A DNA stretch of 13,039 nucleotides from JBFLVQ01 sp040758525 (GTDB taxonomy: Bacteria; Acidobacteriota; Blastocatellia; Chloracidobacteriales; JADJPF01), in NCBI GenBank assembly GCA_040758525.1, contig JBFLVQ010000219.1:1-13039 (forward strand). The letters run 5' to 3'. Positions 1 through 9,200 of the stretch are shown here, piece by piece; position 1 is the first letter of the stretch, and every line of letters begins with the position of its first letter. The position numbers and the translations under genes were made by a program. The notes beneath the pieces are model-generated. The model did no database searches. It saw only the letters and a list, made by a program, of their open reading frames with translations, and was not told where the DNA came from.

Positions 1-336
1 ATGTTCTAGCGCTTGCCAAGCAGTTTCCAGAAATAAGCGTTGTTGAGGATCCATAACTTCGGCTTCTCTGGCAGAGAAACCAAAAAAGGCTGCATCAAAA
101 AGGTCAACATCTTCTAGTATTGATGCAGCTTTAACATAGTTGGGATCATTAAGCTCAGCGGGATCGATACCTGATGGTTTGATCTCAGCATCGGTTAAGA
201 AAGATATCGATGCTAAACCATTAACAAGGTTATGCCAAAACTGCTCAAGACTGTGAGCGCCTGGAAAACGACAAGCCATACCAATAATGGCTATTTCTGA
301 ACCATCGAATTGCTCACTTATCTCTAGCTTATTCAT
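1..336 (-). CDS. PKS C: type I polyketide synthase, N-terminal part of ketosynthase (runs off window)
   Basis: Only the first 112 codons lie in the window; the gene continues beyond position 1. Translation from ATG at 336-334 gives MNKLEISEQF followed by GSEIAIIGMACRFPGA, the classic start of a beta-ketoacyl synthase domain. Further family motifs are NDPNYVKAA, DAAFFGFSAREAE and MDPQQRLFLETAWQALE. The active-site Cys and both His would lie outside the window, so activity and domain order cannot be judged. The N-terminus before GSEIA is 11 residues, like the short heads of PKS A and PKS B, so any docking element here is short. The ATG overlaps the stop of the glycosyltransferase (ATGAATAA, 329-336). 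An AGGAG at 346-350, nine bases upstream, lies inside the glycosyltransferase coding sequence, so translation is probably coupled. PKS C would act after PKS B in the assembly line if gene order follows chain order. Confidence 0.95.
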   Translation of the reverse strand, partial: MNKLEISEQFDGSEIAIIGMACRFPGAHSLEQFWHNLVNGLASISFLTDAEIKPSGIDPAELNDPNYVKAASILEDVDLFDAAFFGFSAREAEVMDPQQRLFLETAWQALEH

Positions 337-1633
337 TATGGTTATCTCCTGGATTATCTTTTCTTCTAGACCGCTGCATCTGTTGGTAATGTTTACGGCG
401 ATCTACTTTCTCTGTGCGATTCTGAGCGCCAATGCGATACTGTTGTGCAGAATCGCATTGTACTAATTGCTCAATCAATTGTCTGGCTCTTCTTACACCA
501 TGTTCAGCGCGAATTTTTTCACTTAGCGATCTAGTGGCATTATGGTAACTAGTATTAGTGAGGGTTTCTTTAATCGCATTGCCAAGCTGTACTGCAGCTA
601 GTTCTTGATAGGGGATTGCTGGTACGCTACAGCCTAACTCTTGAGCAAACTTTGCCCAATAAGCTTGATCAAAGACATAGCTGTGAGGAACAAAGATGCT
701 TGGTACACCGGCTCTAAATACAGCAGCAGTAGTTCCTATACCACCATGGTGGATAACACAAGCAGTATGTCGAAACAGCCAATGGTGTGGCACATAGCCA
801 ACACTATAGATATTCGCAGGTAATGATCCTTTAGCTAACCCACTCCAACCTTGTTGAATGATTGCCCGACAGTCAGCAAGAGAAATAGCTTCAAGCATTA
901 TTTCTGTCAAACGCGCTGGATTGCTGTGTGTCATACTGCCAAAAGTTATAAAGATGGGTGGTTTGCCATTAGTAATAAATTCCCATAAGGCCGGATCAGG
1001 CTGCCATTCTTCATCATCAAAGAAGAAACCGATCAAATGGTAATGGGCAGGCCAATCAGCAGGTCTTGGATAGAGATAACGACTAACTGCATACAAGGCA
1101 AGTTGTGGCGAATTCGCATCAATGGTTAATGGATTGAGTAATGGTGGCAATCCAAGTTGTAGGCGGAATGGATTGATCAATGCTGCACTGGCCTGCTGTA
1201 AGGTAGGAGCGCCTATACCACCCAAATGATTTAGTTGTACTGAAACGAAGGGAATACCTGTAATCTCATGAACCATTCGTGCTGCAGGTTGTGCTGAACC
1301 ACTGATTAGTACATCGGCATTGCGACAGGCTTTCAACAGCTCATCAAATGCTTGAGGTAAAAATGACATTAAGGGAGCAAATAATGATAACATCTGCTCG
1401 GTGGAATCATACACCTCTGGCATGGCCATCCAGGTCTCATTTATATCACACTGAATCTTGCGCAAATCTGGTCCAATGGGAATGAACTCTAAACCTACAC
1501 GCTCGGCGGTAGATTTAAAACCTGGTGAGCAAGCAATTACTGGTTGGTGGCCGTGGCGATGTAACTCAATGGCGAGCGCAAGAAAAGGCTGAATATCACC
1601 GGTAGTACCAAAATTTGTTAATACTGCGCGCAT
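329..1633 (-). CDS. GT1-family glycosyltransferase with PKS-like C-terminal tail
   Basis: A 434-residue nucleotide-sugar glycosyltransferase of the GT-B fold, close in type to the YjiC/sterol/GtfA-B group that decorates natural products. The N-terminal acceptor domain begins with MRAVLTNFGTTGDIQPF; D13 aligns with the catalytic Asp of glycopeptide glycosyltransferases. The donor domain starts near residue 226 (PIFITFGSM) and carries the signature HHGGIGTTAAVFRAGVPS from H295 with VFDQAYWA after it. No signal peptide is seen, so it is cytoplasmic. The expected role is transfer of a sugar to a hydroxyl of the polyketide made by this operon. Start ATG at 1633 has only a weak AAGAGA ribosome site; the gap after PKS B is 57 bases. 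The catalytic domain appears to end near residue 392. Residues 404-434 form a basic Gln/Arg-rich extension resembling the C-terminus of PKS B. Sugar donor and acceptor position cannot be read from sequence. Confidence 0.93.
   Translation of the reverse strand: MRAVLTNFGTTGDIQPFLALAIELHRHGHQPVIACSPGFKSTAERVGLEFIPIGPDLRKIQCDINETWMAMPEVYDSTEQMLSLFAPLMSFLPQAFDELLKACRNADVLISGSAQPAARMVHEITGIPFVSVQLNHLGGIGAPTLQQASAALINPFRLQLGLPPLLNPLTIDANSPQLALYAVSRYLYPRPADWPAHYHLIGFFFDDEEWQPDPALWEFITNGKPPIFITFGSMTHSNPARLTEIMLEAISLADCRAIIQQGWSGLAKGSLPANIYSVGYVPHHWLFRHTACVIHHGGIGTTAAVFRAGVPSIFVPHSYVFDQAYWAKFAQELGCSVPAIPYQELAAVQLGNAIKETLTNTSYHNATRSLSEKIRAEHGVRRARQLIEQLVQCDSAQQYRIGAQNRTEKVDRRKHYQQMQRSRRKDNPGDNHNE
362..418 (-). 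other. Docking-like C-terminal tail of the glycosyltransferase (residues 406-424)
   Basis: Residues 406-424 read RTEKVDRRKHYQQMQRSRR. Residues 1508-1526 of PKS B read REERMLKRKLYQQKQRSRK. Without gaps, 11 of 19 positions are identical and several others are Arg/Lys exchanges. The DNA is also related: both contain TACCAACA followed by A-GCA-CG-TC at matching codons. The PKS A tail shares the preceding QNR-E element (QNRGERRREKQQ). In the PKS proteins this element follows the ACP, where inter-subunit docking segments are found; in the glycosyltransferase it follows a finished catalytic domain. Homology of the two tails is seen directly; a docking role is inferred. Confidence 0.75.
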
Positions 1634-1690
1634 GACAATATCTCTTTAAGTAGATAGATTCAAAAATTGATTACCCTAATGGATATAGAT

Positions 1691-4600
1691 TTAATCTTGT
1701 TCCGATAGCTCTTTTCGTGATCGTTGCTTTTGTTGGTAGAGCTTTCTCTTAAGCATCCGCTCTTCTCTTTCCCGTACAAGATCAATAATATTATTAGTTG
1801 CTTCATCTTTACTTTGAGCTGGCGCAATTAACTCTGCTAAGGATCTTATTGTTAACCCTTCATAAACATTAACTACAGGGATCTCGATATTTAGTACTTT
1901 CTTTAATTGAGAGATAACTTGTATAGCTATTAAAGAGTCACCACCAAGATCAAAAAAGTTATCTCGTACACCAATTTTTTCGATGTCAAAAGTTTTTTGC
2001 CATATCTCGGCAATAGTTCGTTCTAATTGATTACTAGGAGCAACATAATCATTCTTAAGCAATGGTCGAGAGTGTAGAGATTTAGTAGTTTTAGCAGACT
2101 CTGAAAATCTATATCTGTGTGCAATACGAGTTGCCAAATTTGCTGTGGAAACAACTATACGACTAGTTGTAGGACAGGATAAAGCTCGTTGGAAAACATT
2201 CTTAATCTCCTCTTTTGTCATTGCTAACTGAGCTAGCTTGGTATTGTTAGCCTGTTCTTGCGACAGTTGATAAAGATCCCAATCAACACTTATCCAAACA
2301 GGCTTGCTATGTCGGTTACGATTATCAGCAAAAGCATCGATAAAGAGGCTTGCACAGGTATAAGTAAGACTGCCCAGACCTCCTAGCACAGATGCTAATG
2401 ATGAGGCCAAGAAACAGAAATCTGTTGCTACCTTAGACAAAACTTTTTCTAATACATATAACTGTTGCTCTTTCGATCTAACTTGTTGCGCTGGTTCGTT
2501 TATTTGTCTGATAAATCGTAAAGACTCTTCCCAATCGACTCCTAATGTGTAAATAACTCCATGAATCTCACCAAACCTCTGCATTGCTGGAGACAGTACT
2601 GTTTCTAATTGCTCTATATCAGTAATATCTGTACTTACAATAAGAACTTTTGCCCCTAACTGCTCCAATACTTGCACCTTTTTTAGTTTGGCATTTGCTT
2701 CGTCAATATAATCTTCTAGTAGAATGAGGTTGGCTTGGAAATTCTCTGCTAGATACTCAGCAAGTACATAACCAATCCCTGTTAATCCGCCGGTAATAAG
2801 ATAGACACCTCTTTGTCGTAGTGTCACAATAGGCTCGCTATCTTTATCCCAGTGTATTGATTCAAAGGTCTGTAACCAGCGTTGATCTCTTCTATAGGCA
2901 ACAACAGTTTCGTGTGCTTCGGTAATGACTTCGCTTATTATGTAATTTAATAGCTTGGTTTCTGAATGCTTATTTGTTGAAGAAAATAGAACATCAATAC
3001 AACGACAGGCAATATTAATATACTCTTGCGGTATAATATTACAAAGAGCTGTAATGGCTACCTTTTCTGGATACGAAACTTCCTGTTGAGTCACACTGTA
3101 AAGATTATTAGTTACCGCCAAGATTTGTACTGGCTTGTTAATATTCTCTTGTTCAATTGCTTGTGCTAAAAAGGTCAAACTGTAGAAACCTAATCGTTGC
3201 ATCTCTTGAAAAAATTCAATACTCGATTCTATATTATTGTCTGGAGTAATAGTCCATAGATGTACAACTAGATCAGGTGCCTTTTCTACAGTACGCAGGT
3301 TTTTTAGTAGAGTAATATAATTATCACGTTGTTGTGGATTGATTATATAAGTATCATCATAAGAAACTTCAAATCGTTTTCCTGCTTTTATTCTGACAAC
3401 CTCTTGCTGCAGATCTCGCAGCCGCGCTACTAATCCATCACTAAATTCATTATCTTGTGCAAATACCAACCAGCATCTCTTCTTTGTGCTGATACTAGTA
3501 GTATTAATGCTCAATGGTAGTAGACATCTCCAGGAAGGAAGATAAAACCAATCAGCAATACTGCTATTTTTATTTGGTATGGTTATCTCTCTACTAGGTT
3601 CACTTGTTGCTGTTTTAGGCTCTATCCAATATCGCTGTCTCTCAAATGGATAACTTGGTAACTCTACTCGATAACGCTGCTCGTTGGCATAGAATCCATT
3701 CCAGTCAATATCAGCACCAGCCAACCAGAGCTGTGCTACAGCCTTCAGTAGTCGTACAATCTCTGGCTCTTGAGCATTGGGTATACTTAAACTTGAGATC
3801 GCTACAGCTCTACCACGGCTCTTAGGATGTCGATTGGCTAATCTGGTTAATGTTTCCCCTACTCCTACTTCCAATAAAATACTTTTTTGTTCATTAAATA
3901 GTTTCTCAAGATTTTCTGAGAACCTTACTGTATGTCTGAGTTGCTTTCCCCAATAATTTGGATCACAGGCTTCACTCTCTTTTATCCAGTCGCCTGTTAG
4001 ATTAGAAAGGTAACGAATTTGTGGCCTATTAAGCTTAACTTTGCTTACTTGTTCGACAAATTGATCGACAATCGGTGCCATCATCTCAGAATGAAATGCA
4101 TGCGATGTATTCAGTCGCTTACAAGCAAAACCTTCCATTGCTAATTGTTGTTGCAGTTCATCTATTGTATCTATAGCCCCTGATACCACACAGGATGTAG
4201 GACCATTAACAGCAGCTATTGCTAATCCTTTTACTAGCCTCGCACTTAGTTCATCTTCGCTCAGCGGTACAGCCAACATTGCTCCTGCTGGTAGTTGTTG
4301 CATTAGTCGTCCACGTATACTTATTAACGCAAGGGCATCTGTTAACGAAAAGACCCCTGCTAAACAGGCTGCTACATACTCGCCTATGCTATGACCAAGC
4401 ATTGCGGTTGGATAGATTCCCCAACTCATCCAGAGTTTTGCTAAAGCATATTCGACTACGAAGATGGCTGGTTGTGCGAGCCAAGTCTGATCTATCTGAT
4501 ATGATATTTCTTCAGTATCAATATCATCTGGATATAAGAGTGTTTGTATATTGATACCAAGATGAGCTGTAAGTATCTCTGCACAAATTTGTACTTGCTC

Positions 4601-6289
4601 ACGGAAAACTGGTTCAAAACGATATAGCTCAGCTCCCATATGCGCATATTGTGACCCTTGTCCAGTAAACATAAAGATCACAGGCTGATTACTGTTCTCT
4701 TGATAGTCAGTAATTACATATGGATTATCTATCGTGCCTAACCTATTAACAGCATCATCAACACTATGGCAGATAATCGCACGTCGATAGTTAAAATGCT
4801 TACGACCAACTTGCAATGTATAAGCAACATCGGCCAAATTAATATTGGTCTGTTGTTGTAAATAATCAGCCAAGTTGGTAGCGGCTGTTTCTAGTACGTT
4901 GCTAGTTTTGCCTGACAGCAACAATAATTGCCAAGGTCGCACTGTAGGCATTTCTTTTCTGGTCGGTGCTTCTTCAAGGATCACATGGGCATTGGTACCG
5001 CCTACACCAAAAGCGCTAACTCCAGCACGGCGTGGAGTATCAACAGTTTTCCATTCACACAGTCTGGTATTGACATAAAATGGGCTGTTATCAAAATCGA
5101 TAGCAGGATTAGGGTGTGTAAAATGCAAACTAGCTGGTAACATCTTGTGCTTAAGAGCAAGCACAGTTTTAATAAATCCAGTAACGCCTGCTGCTGCATC
5201 CAAATGGCCAATATTAGTCTTTACTGAGCCTATTGCACAGAATTGCTTCTGTTCTGTATAGTTTCGAAATGCTTTGGTAAGCGCAGCAACTTCGATTGGA
5301 TCGCCAAGCGCGGTAGCTGTACCGTGAGCTTCTATATATGTGATTGTATCTGCCGTCACACCAGCATTAGCAATGGCCTCGGTAATAACTTCGGCTTGGC
5401 CATCTACACCTGGAGCGGTATAGCCAACTTTTAATGAGCCATCATTATTAATTGCTGAACCTCTGATTACTGCATGAATAAGATCTCCATCACTAATAGC
5501 ATTTTTCAATCGCTTCAATACAACGACACCTACTCCACTACCAAAAACTGTTCCCTGTCCTTTTTCATCAAAGGCACGGCAATGTCCATCGGGTGATACT
5601 ATGCCACCTTCTTGATAGTGATAGCCTGTTCTTAAACTTACATTAATGGAGGCGCCACCCGCCAAAGCCATATCACATTCTTCATTCAATAAGCTTTGAC
5701 AAGCAATATGTATTGCGAGTAATGAAGTAGAACAGGCGCTTTGTACTGTATAGCTTGGTCCTCGCAGATTTAATTTATAAGAGATACGAGTAGTAAGAAA
5801 ATCTGCACCATTGCCAATATTGATCTGTAATTTATCGAGTGAGTTTACTAGTTCAGGGTTAGTAAGGATATTTAATAACAGATAGGTGTTTATTGTTGCG
5901 CCAGCATAAACACCAATCGTGCCAGGATAAACTTCAGGATTATAACCGGCATTTTCCAGGGCTTGCCAAGCACACTCAAGCAGTAGTCGATGTTGTGGAT
6001 CAGTGATCTCAGCCTCTTTGTGACTGATACCAAAGAAGGCAGCATCAAATAGTTCGATACCATCTAGTGTTGCTGCTGCTTTAACAAAGTTGGTGTCAGC
6101 ATGTGTAAGAGGATCAACTGCTAAAGCTTCCCATTGCTCAGTGCTAAAAAACTCGATCCCTTCTACGCCATTGCAGAGATTTTGCCAAAACTCTGACAGG
6201 TTGTTGGCCTTCGGGAAACGTCCTGCCATACCTATTACAGCTATTTCACTGCCATTAAAAATATCTAACACTTGCGCATCACTCCACAC
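1691..6289 (-). CDS. PKS B: type I PKS module KS-AT-KR-ACP with degenerate KR
   Basis: One complete extension module of 1532 residues. KS (about 13-440) has active C186 in SACSTS and H322 and H362. AT (about 565-865) has GHSIGEY with S634, R659 that should bind the extender carboxylate, and HAFHS with H733, the motif typical of malonyl-CoA selection. A KR region (about 930-1400) has GGLTGIG at 1167-1173 and catalytic K1273, S1297 and Y1310. However, the Asn position is S1314, the NADPH-phosphate Arg is replaced (LLED, D1193), about 17 residues are missing after it, and HAAG reads YTLG. The ACP (about 1435-1510) has S1452 in LGGDSL for the phosphopantetheine arm. A basic tail follows. No DH, ER or thioesterase is present. 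The start is GTG at 6289-6287, overlapping the PKS A stop by 11 bases with no clear Shine-Dalgarno site. It is kept because the head then matches PKS C in length. A second GTG at codon 7 (6271) has GGAG ten bases upstream and remains possible. Confidence 0.96.
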   Translation of the reverse strand: MWSDAQVLDIFNGSEIAVIGMAGRFPKANNLSEFWQNLCNGVEGIEFFSTEQWEALAVDPLTHADTNFVKAAATLDGIELFDAAFFGISHKEAEITDPQHRLLLECAWQALENAGYNPEVYPGTIGVYAGATINTYLLLNILTNPELVNSLDKLQINIGNGADFLTTRISYKLNLRGPSYTVQSACSTSLLAIHIACQSLLNEECDMALAGGASINVSLRTGYHYQEGGIVSPDGHCRAFDEKGQGTVFGSGVGVVVLKRLKNAISDGDLIHAVIRGSAINNDGSLKVGYTAPGVDGQAEVITEAIANAGVTADTITYIEAHGTATALGDPIEVAALTKAFRNYTEQKQFCAIGSVKTNIGHLDAAAGVTGFIKTVLALKHKMLPASLHFTHPNPAIDFDNSPFYVNTRLCEWKTVDTPRRAGVSAFGVGGTNAHVILEEAPTRKEMPTVRPWQLLLLSGKTSNVLETAATNLADYLQQQTNINLADVAYTLQVGRKHFNYRRAIICHSVDDAVNRLGTIDNPYVITDYQENSNQPVIFMFTGQGSQYAHMGAELYRFEPVFREQVQICAEILTAHLGINIQTLLYPDDIDTEEISYQIDQTWLAQPAIFVVEYALAKLWMSWGIYPTAMLGHSIGEYVAACLAGVFSLTDALALISIRGRLMQQLPAGAMLAVPLSEDELSARLVKGLAIAAVNGPTSCVVSGAIDTIDELQQQLAMEGFACKRLNTSHAFHSEMMAPIVDQFVEQVSKVKLNRPQIRYLSNLTGDWIKESEACDPNYWGKQLRHTVRFSENLEKLFNEQKSILLEVGVGETLTRLANRHPKSRGRAVAISSLSIPNAQEPEIVRLLKAVAQLWLAGADIDWNGFYANEQRYRVELPSYPFERQRYWIEPKTATSEPSREITIPNKNSSIADWFYLPSWRCLLPLSINTTSISTKKRCWLVFAQDNEFSDGLVARLRDLQQEVVRIKAGKRFEVSYDDTYIINPQQRDNYITLLKNLRTVEKAPDLVVHLWTITPDNNIESSIEFFQEMQRLGFYSLTFLAQAIEQENINKPVQILAVTNNLYSVTQQEVSYPEKVAITALCNIIPQEYINIACRCIDVLFSSTNKHSETKLLNYIISEVITEAHETVVAYRRDQRWLQTFESIHWDKDSEPIVTLRQRGVYLITGGLTGIGYVLAEYLAENFQANLILLEDYIDEANAKLKKVQVLEQLGAKVLIVSTDITDIEQLETVLSPAMQRFGEIHGVIYTLGVDWEESLRFIRQINEPAQQVRSKEQQLYVLEKVLSKVATDFCFLASSLASVLGGLGSLTYTCASLFIDAFADNRNRHSKPVWISVDWDLYQLSQEQANNTKLAQLAMTKEEIKNVFQRALSCPTTSRIVVSTANLATRIAHRYRFSESAKTTKSLHSRPLLKNDYVAPSNQLERTIAEIWQKTFDIEKIGVRDNFFDLGGDSLIAIQVISQLKKVLNIEIPVVNVYEGLTIRSLAELIAPAQSKDEATNNIIDLVREREERMLKRKLYQQKQRSRKELSEQD
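4785..5080 (-). repeat. KS-AT linker tract nearly duplicated in PKS A (copy in PKS B)
   Basis: This 296-base segment covers the end of the KS and the KS-AT linker of PKS B. It aligns without gaps to 9421-9716 in PKS A. My hand count gives about 35 differences, roughly 88% identity, clearly above the flanking DNA. Both encode PTVRPWQLLLLS, LADYLQQQT and TLQVGRKHFNYRR. On the AT side similarity drops at once. This pattern fits recent recombination or gene conversion between modules. Confidence 0.8.
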
Positions 6290-9200
6290 TTTGTACTAAT
6301 TTCTGTTGTTTCTCTCTACGTCTTTCACCTCTATTTTGACTCTGTTCGTAAGTAGGTTTAGGGCTGTCAGTATTACTGATAACTTTAGCCAAGGCACTTA
6401 CGGTTGGCCCTTCAAAAAGACTGACAATGGGAATATCAATTGATAAAGCTTTTTTCAAACCTGCAACTACTTTTACGCCTATCAGAGAATTACCACCTAA
6501 TTCAAAGAAATTGTCGTGAATACCGACTTGTTCAATTCCCAATAGCTCTTGCCAAATAGCGGCAATGGTCTGTTCCAATTCATTAGTGGGGGGAAGATAG
6601 GTGGTAGTAAGAGAAGGTCTAGGATGTAGTGAGAGTGACATATCAGTATTATTTGCGGTTCTCTCTCTAAACAATCCTTGACGATTGATCCATAGATCTA
6701 GTCTATTTATCAATGCTCCCGTGGAAACAACTATTTGATTTACATCAAACATAGACACAACACGTCGAAAAGCCTCGCTGCTTTCCTGTCGTGTCATTGC
6801 ATATTGATCCAGACTAGTCTGATAGGATGTATTAAGTCGGTCATTCTCCTCTATCAACCATCCATCCCAATTGACGCTCATCCAGGAGCGATTACTACAA
6901 TTACGAGCAGTAGCAAAAGCATCCATAAACAGGCTTGCGGCGGTATAGCCAATACTTCCTAGTCCACCTAGAATTGCTGCATTTGAAGAGAAGAGTAGAC
7001 AGAAATCAAGCTCTCTATTTTCAAGAACTTTTTCTAAGGTATAAAGACCATAGACTTTTGCTTGGAATAGTAGTTCGCATTGATCAGGAACTACATTGGG
7101 AATTAGATTAATCGTCTTCTCTCCTGCCATTCCTGCTGCATGTATAACACCATGAATTTCTCCAAAGCGTTCAGTAGTACGCCTTATTGCATCTTGTAGT
7201 TGATTGGTATTCTCTACTGCAGTATTAACAATTAAGACTTCTGCGCCAGCTTGTTCCAGTGCCTGCACTCTACGTATCTTCTTGCTAACTAGATCGTCAT
7301 CCTTATGGGTTGAAAGCCAGTCATTCCATTGATCTTTTGGTGGAAAAGAGGTACGCCCTAACAATACCAGTTTAGCCTGCACAGTATCGGCAAGATATTC
7401 TGCTAACAATAGTCCAATACCACCCAATCCTCCTATGATCAGGTAGACACCTGCAGAGCGTAATGGACGTATGGGAGTAATCTCGCTAGTTAACCGTATT
7501 GGTTCAAAGCTCTGTAGCCATCGTTGATTACCACGATAGACAATCAGCGCGTCAGATGATCTGCTTGTGATCTCGGCAATCAGTTTATCTATTAGCCCTC
7601 TGGCTTGCTCAGTTTCTGGATAGACTACCATATCAACAAAATGGCAGTTTATCTTCTCATTCTCTTGTGGGATAACTTTACAGGCCGCTAGCATAGTTGC
7701 TTTCTCTGGATATATCAGATCGGCACTCTCCACCTGTTGTGTGTGATTTGAAATAACCCAGAGTTCTGTATTGCCAATAGAATCTTCTTCACCAAGCGCC
7801 TGTGCAAGAAATAACAGACTGTAATAACCAATGTTTTGACATTGTGAGAAGAACTCTACACCAGTTGTAGGTAGCCCCGCAGAAGTGATACTCCATAGAT
7901 GTAGAATAACATTGGGGGCTTTGTTCAATCTATCTAGCTCTCTCAACAATGCGCTATATTCTTTGCGGTGGTGAGGATTAATAGTATATAGGTCATCTTT
8001 CAATCGTTCGAAATGGCTACCAGTTTTTGCCACTACGACATCTATGCCAATCTCTTGCAAGCGACTAGTAAGTTGGTGGGAAAGGCCACATTCATCCACA
8101 AGTAGCAACCAACAATTTAGATTATCATCGATTAAATTTGTCTCTACGATTCTAGGCAGAATGGAGCGTTTCCAGGATGGCAAGTAGAACCAGTCGGCAA
8201 TATCTGACTTTTTCCCTAGGTTAGAAGAATGATAATTTTCTCGCTGTTTTAGCGGCTCAACCCAGTAGGGTTGACGTTCAAAAGGATATGTTGGTAGAGG
8301 TAGACGCCCACGTTGTTCATCTGAATAGAATGCCGACCAGTCGATTGTTACACCAGTAAGCCATAGTTTACCTAAACTAGTTAACAAGTAGGCAGCATCC
8401 GAGATACGTTCATAAGGATGGCGCATTGATGAGATCACAGTTTGCCCGCTATTAGTATCAACTTGTAGTTTTGCTAATGTAGTTAATGTTTGGCCCGGTC
8501 CAACCTCTAATAGCACTCTATCTGGTTCTGTTAATAGTTCTGCGATACCTTTAGCAAACTGTACGCTTTGACGTAGATGTTTGGCCCAGTAGTTAGGTGT
8601 GGTTGCCAATTCACTAGTTATCCAAGTACCAGTGACATTTGATATAAAAGGAATTATTGGTTTATGTAATGTTAGTCTACTGACAAATTCTTCAAACTCA
8701 TTCAATATCGTTGTCACTAAACGGCAATGTGCGGCTACATCTATAGGCAGTCGTCTATACTCTATCTCCTGTTTGCTTAATAATTGCGACATCTCATCAA
8801 TTACGTTGATATTACCGGAGACAACACAATGCTGCGGTCCATTTAGCGCTGCAATATCGAGCTTACCATCCACTAATGCATATACTTCTTGCTCACCAAG
8901 AGGAATACTGAGCATGCCGCCGGGTGGTAACTTCTCAAATAACTGGCCTCTAAAAACAACTAATGAGAGAGCATCTTCTAATGAAAATACTCCTGCTAGA
9001 CAGGCTGCTACATACTCACCTAGACTATGGCCGATCATCGCTTCTGGAACGATGCCCCAAGACATCCATAGCTTTGCCAGTGCATACTCGATTACAAATA
9101 GTGCTGGCAATGCTACTGCGGTCCGTTTTATATGCTCATTGGCAATCGCTAACTGTGCAGTTGTAGGGAATAGAACATCGCGCAGATCATAACCAAGCTG

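Noticed and set aside
5002..5211. Open frame of 69 codons on the minus strand within PKS B
   Set aside because: It is an alternative frame of the KS-coding DNA, which has intact KS motifs in the main frame.
8599..9192. Open frame of 197 codons on the plus strand
   Set aside because: It lies entirely opposite the AT domain of PKS A, whose motifs are intact; it shows no recognisable domain and no ribosome site.
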